Assembly (NCBI GenBank): GCA_030043395.1
Contig: JASHXW010000148.1
Span: forward strand, 1 to 5,225
Length of the DNA: 5,225 bases
Direction of reading: 5' to 3'
DNA from: Streptosporangiaceae bacterium
GTDB lineage: Bacteria; Actinomycetota; Actinomycetes; Streptosporangiales; Streptosporangiaceae
Part shown: piece after piece, positions 1 through 4,970 of the stretch
Numbering within the stretch: the first letter of the stretch is position 1
Layout of the letters: every line of letters starts with the position of its first letter
Made by a program: the position numbers and the translations under genes
Notes under the pieces: generated by a model
The model's input: only the letters and a program-made list of their open reading frames with translations
What the model was told of the DNA's origin: nothing
Database searches by the model: none

Positions 1-328
1 CCGCCTCGCCGGCCACGCAGTACTCCGCGATCGCGCCATCGCCTGGCGCCATGCCCGCGTCGCAGCTGAACCAGACTCGCTGCCCGGCGGGCAGCGAGTC
101 CGCGTCCTCGATGACGCCGACACCCTGGGCACCGGGCACGTACGGCAGCGCGGGCGCGCCGAAGTAGGACGTTCCCGAAGCGCAGAGCAGGTCAAGCGGG
201 TTGATCGGGGCGGCCGCCACCCTGATCAGCGCCTGGCCTGAGTGCCGGGCAGGCGCCGGATGCTGGCCGAACTCCGGCGGCGTGCCGTGCTGACGCAGGA
301 CGCCGGCTCGCATCGTCGGCATCGTCAT
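1..328 (-). CDS. Quinone oxidoreductase-like MDR protein, N-terminal part (runs off the left edge)
   Basis: The first 109 residues of an open frame on the minus strand are visible; the rest lies outside the window. They form the GroES-like N-terminal domain of a medium-chain dehydrogenase/reductase. Visible family signatures are MRAGVL at residues 6-11, APINPLD at 40-46, LPYVPGAQGVGVI at 61-73, GQRVW at 82-86 and GAIAEYCVA at 98-106. The INPLD segment stands where zinc alcohol dehydrogenases carry a zinc-binding Cys, so this looks like the zinc-independent quinone oxidoreductase or enoyl reductase branch, a cytosolic NADPH-dependent reductase. The NADPH-binding Rossmann domain is not visible. 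The ATG at 328 was chosen because GGTGG lies 5 nt upstream. An in-frame GTG at 337 and an ATG at 313 (which would give the family-typical MRA start) are alternatives. It follows the amidohydrolase by 22 bp with no visible terminator, so the two are probably cotranscribed. The substrate is unknown. Confidence 0.88.
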   Translation of the reverse strand, partial: MTMPTMRAGVLRQHGTPPEFGQHPAPARHSGQALIRVAAAPINPLDLLCASGTSYFGAPALPYVPGAQGVGVIEDADSLPAGQRVWFSCDAGMAPGDGAIAEYCVAGEA

Positions 329-350
329 AGGCGCCACCAGCCCACCGGCC

Positions 351-1796
351 TCACTCCTGCGTGTAGGTGTAGGTATAGGGGTTGTCCAGGACCCGGGTCT
401 CGGGGATCTCCGGGTGCATGCCCTCGTCCCACGCCTGCGGGCCGAGCTCGCCCTTGAGGTACTCGACGGTCTGCTCGACGACATCGCGCGCCTTGCCGAG
501 ATCTACCCCGACCAGGTGGTGGTCGTGCTTGACCACCCGGCCGTTGACCACCACCGTGTGCACGTCGCCCCGGCCAGCCTGGAACACCACGTGGCCATAC
601 GGGTTGAGCAGCGGGAACATCGCAGGGGACTGGTCGTTCTTGATCAGCACCACGTCGGCCTTCTTTCCGGCCTCCAGGCTGCCGGTAACCGAGTCGAGGC
701 CGAGCGCCTTCGCGCCGCCCCTGGTGGCCCAGTCCACGACCTGCTCGGCCCGGAGCTTGTGGTGGGTGACGGTCTCGTCCCTGGCGTGCGCTTCGAGGTT
801 CTCCCTGGCCCGGTCAGCGCTGAGGGTGGCGCGCATCGCGGAGAAGAGGTCGGCACTCCACCAGACGCTGGTGTCCATCGATAGCGAGACGCTGATGCCG
901 TGCTCACGCAGCTTCCAGGTGGGCGGGTAGCCCTGCCCGGCGCTGCACTCGCTCTCGGTCGACAGCGAGGCGTGGCCTCCCGTCGCGGCGATCCGGTGGT
1001 AGGAGTCAGGGGACAGGCTTGCCGCGTGCACGTAGATGGTCCGCTCGTTCATGAACCCGTGCTCGTGCATCAGCCTGATGCCCTCGTCGGTGGTCACCTT
1101 CCACACCCCGGCGTGAGTGGTCACCGGCACGCCGAGCTCGCGCGCGACCTCGAACGCGGCCTTCTCCGGGAAGTCCGGGCTGGCCGGGGGCACGTCGAAG
1201 GCCATCTGGAAGCCGAGCATCTCGGTGCCGCCGCCCGCGAACCGCTTGGCGACGAACTCACGGAACTCCGGGGTCGCCGACCACTCCCATGGTGCGGCCT
1301 GGATGTTGCCGTAGCCGAGGACGAACCGGCCGGGCACCTCGGTCAGCGCGGACACGGCAGCCTCGGCGTGCTCGACCGTCTGCAGGTTGTGCGACCAGTC
1401 CACGCTGGTCGTGACGCCGGCGTCGATGGCCTCCATCGCGCTCAGCAGATTGCCTGCGTAGATGTCCTGAGGCCGGAACGACTTGCCCCACTGCAGGTAG
1501 TTCCAGACGAAGTACTGGGTCAGGGTCCAGTCGGCGCCGTATCCGCGCATCGCCGTCTGCCACATGTGCCGGTGCGTGTCGATCATCCCCGGCATGACGA
1601 TGCCGCCGGTGGCGTCGATCTCGGCAGTGCCGTCGGGCACTTGCAGGTTGTGGCCGACGGCACTGATCTGCTCGCCCTCGATGAGCACGTCCGCATCTAG
1701 CTCCACCCGGTGCGCATCGTCCATGGTCAGCACCGTGGCGTGGCGGAACACCAGCGGGCGCCCTGGCGTCAGGCCAGAACTTGATGCAGCTGTCAT
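351..1796 (-). CDS. Amidohydrolase of the ATZ/TRZ-like metal-dependent hydrolase group
   Basis: A 481-residue cytosolic metal-dependent hydrolase with the TIM-barrel plus composite beta-sandwich architecture of cytosine deaminase/chlorohydrolase-type enzymes, which remove amino, chloro or amide groups from (often N-heterocyclic) substrates. Expected metal ligands are H75 and H77 (IDTHRH), H228 (TTHAG), H257 (YVHAA) and D308 (SMDTS). The sandwich strands frame the barrel: an N-terminal FRHATVLTMD-like stretch near 17-26, and C-terminal GKKADVVLIK at 377-386 and VVVNGRVV at 415-422. The open frame extends upstream to 1916 (a TTG), but the ATG at 1796 has GAGG 6 nt upstream, begins just before the first conserved strand, and leaves the operator outside the gene, so it is preferred. 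The Glu usually found three residues after the barrel His (HxxE) is Val231 here, and an ESE motif (281-283) sits where relatives have other residues, so a divergent subgroup is likely. The C-terminus ends in an odd YTYTYT run. The substrate cannot be assigned. Probably the first gene of the left-going operon. Confidence 0.9.
   Translation of the reverse strand: MTAASSSGLTPGRPLVFRHATVLTMDDAHRVELDADVLIEGEQISAVGHNLQVPDGTAEIDATGGIVMPGMIDTHRHMWQTAMRGYGADWTLTQYFVWNYLQWGKSFRPQDIYAGNLLSAMEAIDAGVTTSVDWSHNLQTVEHAEAAVSALTEVPGRFVLGYGNIQAAPWEWSATPEFREFVAKRFAGGGTEMLGFQMAFDVPPASPDFPEKAAFEVARELGVPVTTHAGVWKVTTDEGIRLMHEHGFMNERTIYVHAASLSPDSYHRIAATGGHASLSTESECSAGQGYPPTWKLREHGISVSLSMDTSVWWSADLFSAMRATLSADRARENLEAHARDETVTHHKLRAEQVVDWATRGGAKALGLDSVTGSLEAGKKADVVLIKNDQSPAMFPLLNPYGHVVFQAGRGDVHTVVVNGRVVKHDHHLVGVDLGKARDVVEQTVEYLKGELGPQAWDEGMHPEIPETRVLDNPYTYTYTQE
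361..378. repeat. Short tandem hexamer at the amidohydrolase C-terminus
   Basis: GTGTAG GTGTAG GTATAG on the plus strand is three hexamer copies, the last with one change. Read on the minus strand it encodes the YTYTYT run just before the last two residues of the amidohydrolase. It may mark slippage-prone variation in the tail length. Confidence 0.6.
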
Positions 1797-1802
1797 GGCG
1801 AA

Positions 1803-1806
1803 CCTC
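1803..1806 (-). promoter_or_regulatory. Ribosome binding site deciding the amidohydrolase start
   Basis: On the minus strand GAGG lies 6 nt before the ATG at 1796. This is good Shine-Dalgarno spacing and argues against the longer reading of the frame up to 1916. Confidence 0.7.
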
Positions 1807-1832
1807 GGTTCTCGGCTATCGGGAAAGTATGG

Positions 1833-1858
1833 TTTCCGGCAATGCGGACATGTGTCCG
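1833..1858. promoter_or_regulatory. Operator-like triple half-site in front of the amidohydrolase
   Basis: Three half-sites follow one another: TTCCG (1834-1838), CGGAC (1845-1849) and GTCCG (1854-1858). Their starts are 11 and 9 bp apart, close to one helix turn. The central and right halves form a perfect inverted repeat, CGGACA-TG-TGTCCG (1845-1858). It lies 37-62 bp upstream of the amidohydrolase ATG. Three closely spaced repeats are known for PcaU/PobR-type IclR regulators, the subfamily encoded next door; binding by that protein is inferred. Confidence 0.55.
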
Positions 1859-1887
1859 TATCACGGCTGCGTGCAGACTTGAGCGGA

Positions 1888-1916
1888 AGCGTTGCCGGTT
1901 TGCGAGCACATGTCAA
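1888..1916 (-). promoter_or_regulatory. Candidate promoter for the amidohydrolase operon
   Basis: On the minus strand a consensus -35 box TTGACA (1911-1916) is followed after exactly 17 bp by AACGCT (1888-1893), a weak -10 that keeps the key A2 and T6. Transcription would start near 1880, giving a leader of about 85 nt with the 1833-1858 operator downstream of the start, a repressing position. An alternative -10, CATACT at 1826-1831, would place the operator over its -35 region, a layout that would suit an activator. Confidence 0.45.
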
Positions 1917-1955
1917 GGGCCGAAAGGTCCCAGGATGGTCACGACGGAAAAATGG

Positions 1956-1972
1956 CGTCCGGCATGCGGACA
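1956..1972. promoter_or_regulatory. Operator-like inverted repeat in front of the iclR-family gene
   Basis: CGTCCG-GCATG-CGGACA is an inverted repeat with 5-bp core arms (GTCCG/CGGAC), a 5-bp spacer and 10 bp between half-site starts. Its right half coincides with the proposed -35 box of the regulator gene (1967-1972), which would suit autorepression. An extra CGGAC stands at 1980-1984. It has the same arm-spacer-arm pattern as the site at 2927-2943. Confidence 0.55.
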
Positions 1973-1995
1973 GGGCGGGCGGACCACGCTACAGT
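1967..1995 (+). promoter_or_regulatory. Candidate promoter for the iclR-family gene
   Basis: CGGACA (1967-1972, sharing GACA with the -35 consensus) is separated by 17 bp from TACAGT (1990-1995, four of six matches to TATAAT including T1, A2 and T6). Transcription would begin near 2002, about 60 nt before the start codon. The -35 is embedded in the operator-like inverted repeat. Confidence 0.45.
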
Positions 1996-2051
1996 TCAGG
2001 TCAGGCAAGCAGCCTCGCCTTACTGACCGGATGATGCCCGGCCTCATTAGT

Positions 2052-2055
2052 GGAG
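2052..2055 (+). promoter_or_regulatory. Ribosome binding site deciding the regulator start
   Basis: GGAG lies 6 nt before the ATG at 2062. The in-frame GTG at 2050 overlaps this element and has no ribosome binding site of its own, so the ATG is preferred. Confidence 0.7.
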
Positions 2056-2061
2056 ATTGTC

Positions 2062-2880
2062 ATGGCACGCCCCGACACCAGCCCTGACTTCATCGAGGCG
2101 CTGGCCAGGGGCCTGGACGTGATCAGGGCATTCCAGCCAAGGCAGCCCGTCATGTCGCTCGCGGCCGTCGCCACCGCGACCGGGCTCGCCAGGCCCACGG
2201 CCAGGCGGATCTTGCTGACCTTGTCCGAGCTCGGCTATGTCCGGACGCTCGACGGCGGCTTCGAGCTCACCCCCCGAGTGCTCGAGCTCGGCATGTCCTA
2301 CGTGCTGTCGCGCAGCCTGTGGGACCTGGCGCAGCCGCACATGCAGGCCCTGGTGGCCAGGACCCACGAGTCCTCGTCGATCGCGCAGCTCGACGGATCG
2401 GACATCGTCTACGTGTGCCGGGTCGCGGTGCCGAAGATCATCGCGCTGGCCGTGAACATCGGCACCAGGTTCCCCGCCATGCCGACCTCGCTCGGCAAGG
2501 TGCTGCTCGCCGGGCTGCCGCCCGAGCAGGTCGAGGCGGTGCTGGCCGAGCCGAGCAGGTCCGGGATCACGCCGCGCTGGCAACCGGAGCCAGCCGAACG
2601 CGAGGCGGCGCTGCGCGAGGTCCGCGCGCGTGGCTGGTCACTGACTGATGAGCAACTCGCGCTCGGCATCCGGTCGGTCGCCGCCCCGCTGCGGGACGGC
2701 CAGGGGCGGGTGATCGCCGCCATGAACGTCACCGTGCACGCCGCGGAGACGTCGGTGGAAACGCTCACCGGCGAGTACCTGCCGCTGCTGCTGCAAGCCG
2801 CTGGCGCGATCAGTGCCGACTGGGCAGCCTTCCAGTCCGCACCGGCCATTACAGTGCCGCTCGCCGCCGGCGTATCTTGA
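2062..2880 (+). CDS. IclR-family transcriptional regulator, PcaR/PcaU/PobR type
   Basis: A 272-residue DNA-binding regulator. Residues about 10-72 form the winged helix-turn-helix: EALARGLDVIRAF (12-24), then SLAAVATATGLARPTARRI with the recognition helix near 43-54, and the wing at GGFELT (65-70). The rest is the IclR effector-binding domain, with GTRFPAMPTSLGKVLLA (134-150) and DEQLALGIRSVAAPL (196-210). The RGL-x-VI-x-AF opening, ARRILLTLSELGYV and GTRxPA are hallmarks of the subfamily that regulates protocatechuate, 4-hydroxybenzoate and beta-ketoadipate genes, so an aromatic acid or ring-cleavage intermediate is the likely ligand. Members act as activators or repressors, usually as dimers or tetramers on inverted repeats of about 15-17 bp. 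It stands at the head of the right-going genes, and similar inverted repeats occur upstream and downstream of it, so it probably regulates itself, the divergent amidohydrolase unit and the CoA-transferase operon. Length is normal and no defect is seen. Confidence 0.93.
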   Translation: MARPDTSPDFIEALARGLDVIRAFQPRQPVMSLAAVATATGLARPTARRILLTLSELGYVRTLDGGFELTPRVLELGMSYVLSRSLWDLAQPHMQALVARTHESSSIAQLDGSDIVYVCRVAVPKIIALAVNIGTRFPAMPTSLGKVLLAGLPPEQVEAVLAEPSRSGITPRWQPEPAEREAALREVRARGWSLTDEQLALGIRSVAAPLRDGQGRVIAAMNVTVHAAETSVETLTGEYLPLLLQAAGAISADWAAFQSAPAITVPLAAGVS

Positions 2881-2905
2881 CACCAGAACAGGCCAGCAGC
2901 AGACT
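2877..2905 (+). promoter_or_regulatory. Candidate promoter for the CoA-transferase operon
   Basis: A perfect TTGACA (2877-2882), overlapping the regulator's stop codon, is followed after 17 bp by CAGACT (2900-2905), which keeps the -10 positions A2, A4 and T6. Transcription would start near 2912, just before the operator-like site at 2919-2943. This suggests that the catabolic genes have their own regulated promoter in addition to any read-through from the regulator gene. Confidence 0.5.
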
Positions 2906-2918
2906 GACCCGAAATCCT

Positions 2919-2943
2919 CGGACCGATGTCCGTCAAGCGGACA
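2919..2943. promoter_or_regulatory. Operator-like triple half-site in front of the CoA-transferase
   Basis: Three half-sites alternate in orientation: CGGAC (2919-2923), GTCCG (2928-2932) and CGGAC (2938-2942), with starts 9 and 10 bp apart. The last two form the perfect inverted repeat TGTCCG-TCAAG-CGGACA (2927-2943), with 6-bp arms and the same 5-bp spacing as the site at 1956-1972. It lies in the 107-bp gap between the regulator and the CoA-transferase, right after the predicted transcription start. That position would suit repression relieved by an effector. Confidence 0.6.
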
Positions 2944-2987
2944 CGGGATGGGTAGCGCGCGCCGAAGAAAAGGACAGAACCCACCAG

Positions 2988-4175
2988 ATGAGTCAGCCCG
3001 CATCCGGTCAGGGGCCGTTGTCCGGCCTGCTCGTCGCAGACTTCTCCCGGGTGCTCGCAGGCCCTTACGCCACCATGATGCTCGCCGATCTCGGGGCCGA
3101 CGTGATCAAGGTGGAAAGCCCGGCCGGCGACGACACCCGCCAGTGGCTTCCCCCGGTGACCAGCGACGGCATCTCGACCTACTACCTGTCGATCAACCGC
3201 AACAAGCGGTCAGTCGCCCTGAACCTGAACGAGGCCGGCGAGCTGGCCGCGGCACGGGAGCTCGCCAGGCGAGCCGACGTCCTCGTGGAGAACTTCAAGC
3301 CAGGCGGCCTGGCTAAGTTCGGACTGGACTACGACTCGGTGCACGCGATCAACCCGGGCATCGTCTACGCCTCGATCAGCGGCTTCGGCACCACCGGCGG
3401 GCGCGACTTGCCTGGCTACGACCTGATGGTGCAGGCCATCTCCGGGCTGATGAGCCTCACCGGCGCGCCCGACAGCCCGCCGTACCGGGCAGGCGTGGCC
3501 GTGTTCGACGTGATGGCCGGCCTGCACACCGCCTTCGGCATCCTCGCGGCGCTGACCCAGCGGTCAGCGACGGGCGAGGGGCAGCACGTCGAGGCCAGCT
3601 TGCTGGCGTCGGCGCTGTCCGGCATGGTCAACCAGACCACCGCCTACGCTGCCGGGGGAGTCGTGCCGTTCCGGATGGGCAACTCGCACCCCAGCCTGTT
3701 CCCCTACGAGCCGCTTCCCACCGGGGACGGCGACCTCATCGTGACCGCCGGCAACGACGCGCAGTTCCGCCGGCTCTGCGAGGTACTTGGCGTTCCCGAG
3801 CTTTCCGCCGACCCTCGGTTCGCGCATAACGAAGGTCGCACGGCCAATCGTGACCAGCTCCGGCCGCTGCTCGTCGGTCAGCTCGCAAGGCGCCCGGCCA
3901 CCGAGTGGTTCTCCGAGCTGGTCGCCGCCGGAGTGCCCTGCGGGCCGATCAACACCGTCGACAAGGGGATCGCCTTCGCTCGCGACATCGGGCTCGAGCC
4001 CGTCCTGCTCGCCGGGCACGGCGACGACGCGATGCCGACCATCAGGCACCCGCTGACGTTCTCCGCGACCGCGCCGCGCTATGACCTGCCGCCGCCCGCG
4101 CTCGACGAGCACGGCGACGAGATCAGGGCCTGGCTGGCCGCAGATGAGCCCGCGCCGACCAGGACCGCGCGATGA
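2988..4175 (+). CDS. Family III (CaiB/BaiF, formyl-CoA transferase-like) CoA-transferase
   Basis: A 395-residue cytosolic CoA-transferase that would move CoA from a donor thioester (succinyl-CoA in many relatives) to a carboxylic acid via an enzyme-bound Asp anhydride. Visible signatures are LSGLLVADFSRVLAGPYATM (11-30), LGADVIKVE (35-43), INRNKRSVALNL (69-80), ADVLVENFKPG (96-106), GYDLMVQAISGLMSLTG (143-159) and the nucleophile region VFDVMAGLH (172-180), with D174 as the expected catalytic Asp. GEGQHVEASLLAS (197-209) and GVPCGPIN (315-322) complete the fold. Length is typical. The frame is open back to a TTG at 2877, but homology begins right after the ATG at 2988, so that start was chosen; its Shine-Dalgarno (AGGA at 2971-2974) is 13 nt away and weak. 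The stop overlaps the next start (ATGA), so translation is probably coupled to the lyase and the two may handle the same CoA ester. The acid substrate cannot be read from sequence. Confidence 0.93.
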   Translation: MSQPASGQGPLSGLLVADFSRVLAGPYATMMLADLGADVIKVESPAGDDTRQWLPPVTSDGISTYYLSINRNKRSVALNLNEAGELAAARELARRADVLVENFKPGGLAKFGLDYDSVHAINPGIVYASISGFGTTGGRDLPGYDLMVQAISGLMSLTGAPDSPPYRAGVAVFDVMAGLHTAFGILAALTQRSATGEGQHVEASLLASALSGMVNQTTAYAAGGVVPFRMGNSHPSLFPYEPLPTGDGDLIVTAGNDAQFRRLCEVLGVPELSADPRFAHNEGRTANRDQLRPLLVGQLARRPATEWFSELVAAGVPCGPINTVDKGIAFARDIGLEPVLLAGHGDDAMPTIRHPLTFSATAPRYDLPPPALDEHGDEIRAWLAADEPAPTRTAR

Positions 4176-4960
4176 CCGAGCAGCGATTCCCGACTTCGAT
4201 CGGAGCGTCCGACCCCGACAAGATCACGGTCCTCGGGCATGACCTCGCCTCGGAGCTGATGGGCAAGGTCGGATTCGGCGAGCTCGCACTGTGGCTGGTG
4301 ACGCAGCAGCGACCGACGCCCTCCGCGGTGCGGGTCTTCGAGGCCGTGCTCGTCGCGCTGGCCGATCACGGGTTCACTCCGACCGCGATCGCCGCGAGGC
4401 TCACCTACCTGAGCGCGCCCGACTCGGTCCAGGGCGCGATTGCGGCGGGCCTGCTCGGCGGGGGCTCGCGCTTCCTCGGCGTGACGGAGGACGCGGGCAG
4501 GTTCTTGTCCGACGTACTCGCGCAGGCCGGCCAGGAGCCAGCAGACGACGCCGGCTTCGACGCCCTGGCGCTGGACGCCGTGCAGCAGGCTCGCCGGGAC
4601 GGCAAGTTCGTCCCCGGACTTGGGCATCCGGTGCATAAGGTCGCCGACCCGCGGACACCAGCCTTGATCGCGATCGCGGAGGAGGAGGGCCTGCGTGGCC
4701 CGCACCTGCGCCTGTTCGAGGCGATCGGGCGGGTGCACCCGCAGGTACTCGGGCGCACGCTGCCGCTCAACGGAGCAGGCACCTGCGGCGCGGCGCTGGC
4801 TGACCTGGGCTTGCCGCCTGACCTGCTGCGCGGCTTCGCGCTGCTGGCGCGAACGGCTGGCCTGCTCGGGCACGTGGCGGAAGAAAAGCGCCGACCCGTC
4901 GGCATGGACATCTACCTGAGCGTCGAGCACAACACGCAGTACCTACCCCCCAGCTCATAA
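4172..4960 (+). CDS. Citryl-CoA lyase-like protein of the citrate synthase superfamily (short form)
   Basis: A 262-residue protein, much shorter than true citrate synthases (about 370-430) and typical of the short, single-gene citryl-CoA lyase-like branch. The fold is recognised by IAAGLLGGGSRFLG (90-103), the central FVPGLGHPVHKVADPRTP (146-163) and LLARTAGLLGHVAEE (224-238). Expected active-site residues are H66 (DHGFTP) and H152 (GHPVHK), with R161 and R227 as likely carboxylate or CoA contacts. The Asp that citrate synthases carry in the N-x-D segment is Ala202 here (PLNGAG, 198-203), so ordinary citrate synthase chemistry is doubtful; C-C cleavage of a 3-hydroxyacyl-CoA is the better guess. 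An AGGA (4161-4164) 7 nt upstream supports the start, which overlaps the CoA-transferase stop by ATGA. Context suggests that it cleaves the CoA thioester made by that transferase into a shorter acyl-CoA and a 2-oxo acid. The exact substrate is unknown. Confidence 0.85.
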   Translation: MTEQRFPTSIGASDPDKITVLGHDLASELMGKVGFGELALWLVTQQRPTPSAVRVFEAVLVALADHGFTPTAIAARLTYLSAPDSVQGAIAAGLLGGGSRFLGVTEDAGRFLSDVLAQAGQEPADDAGFDALALDAVQQARRDGKFVPGLGHPVHKVADPRTPALIAIAEEEGLRGPHLRLFEAIGRVHPQVLGRTLPLNGAGTCGAALADLGLPPDLLRGFALLARTAGLLGHVAEEKRRPVGMDIYLSVEHNTQYLPPSS

Positions 4961-4965
4961 GGGAG
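4961..4965 (+). promoter_or_regulatory. Ribosome binding site of the dioxygenase gene
   Basis: GGGAG directly follows the lyase stop codon (TAA, 4958-4960) and lies 5 nt before the ATG at 4971, supporting that start and efficient translation within the operon. Confidence 0.7.
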
Positions 4966-4970
4966 CCGCC

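Larger units (their letters stand above)
1797..2061. promoter_or_regulatory. Divergent control region between the amidohydrolase and the iclR-family gene
   Basis: This 265-bp stretch is free of convincing genes, separates two outward-facing units, and is less GC-rich than its flanks. It contains two inverted-repeat sites built from CGGAC/GTCCG half-sites (1833-1858 and 1956-1972), a further CGGAC at 1980-1984, and candidate promoters for both directions. TCCGGCAATGCGGACA at 1835-1850 recurs as TCCGGCATGCGGACA at 1958-1972, a direct repeat differing by one inserted base. This arrangement is typical for an IclR-type regulator controlling itself and a divergent target. The assignment to the neighbouring regulator is inferred. 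Confidence 0.7.

Noticed and set aside
329..350. Possible terminator between the amidohydrolase and the MDR gene
   Set aside because: The 22-bp gap has no stem-loop followed by a T-run; cotranscription is more likely.
242..457. Small plus-strand open frame of 71 codons
   Set aside because: It is antisense to both left-arm genes, Arg/Pro-rich, and has no recognisable motif.
900..1700. 266-codon open frame on the plus strand
   Set aside because: It lies wholly antisense to the well-supported amidohydrolase gene, has composition typical of a reverse-complement shadow in GC-rich DNA, and shows no recognisable domain.
1797..1916. N-terminal extension of the amidohydrolase frame with a CPHC motif that could look like a zinc-binding segment
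   Set aside because: It would start at a TTG that is itself the -35 box candidate, lacks a good ribosome binding site, and is encoded by the operator region; the ATG at 1796 has GAGG at proper spacing and fits the family start.
1999..2028. GGTCAG...CTGACC inverted repeat in the iclR leader, considered as a terminator or attenuator
   Set aside because: The arms are only 6 bp with an 18-nt loop and no U-tract, so a functional hairpin is not supported.
2877..2987. N-terminal extension of the CoA-transferase from a TTG at 2877
   Set aside because: Family homology begins just after the ATG at 2988, and the extension covers the promoter and operator candidates.
4079..4930. 283-codon open frame on the minus strand
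   Set aside because: It is antisense to the lyase gene, whose motifs are clear; the translation is rich in Arg/Gly/Gln without family signatures.
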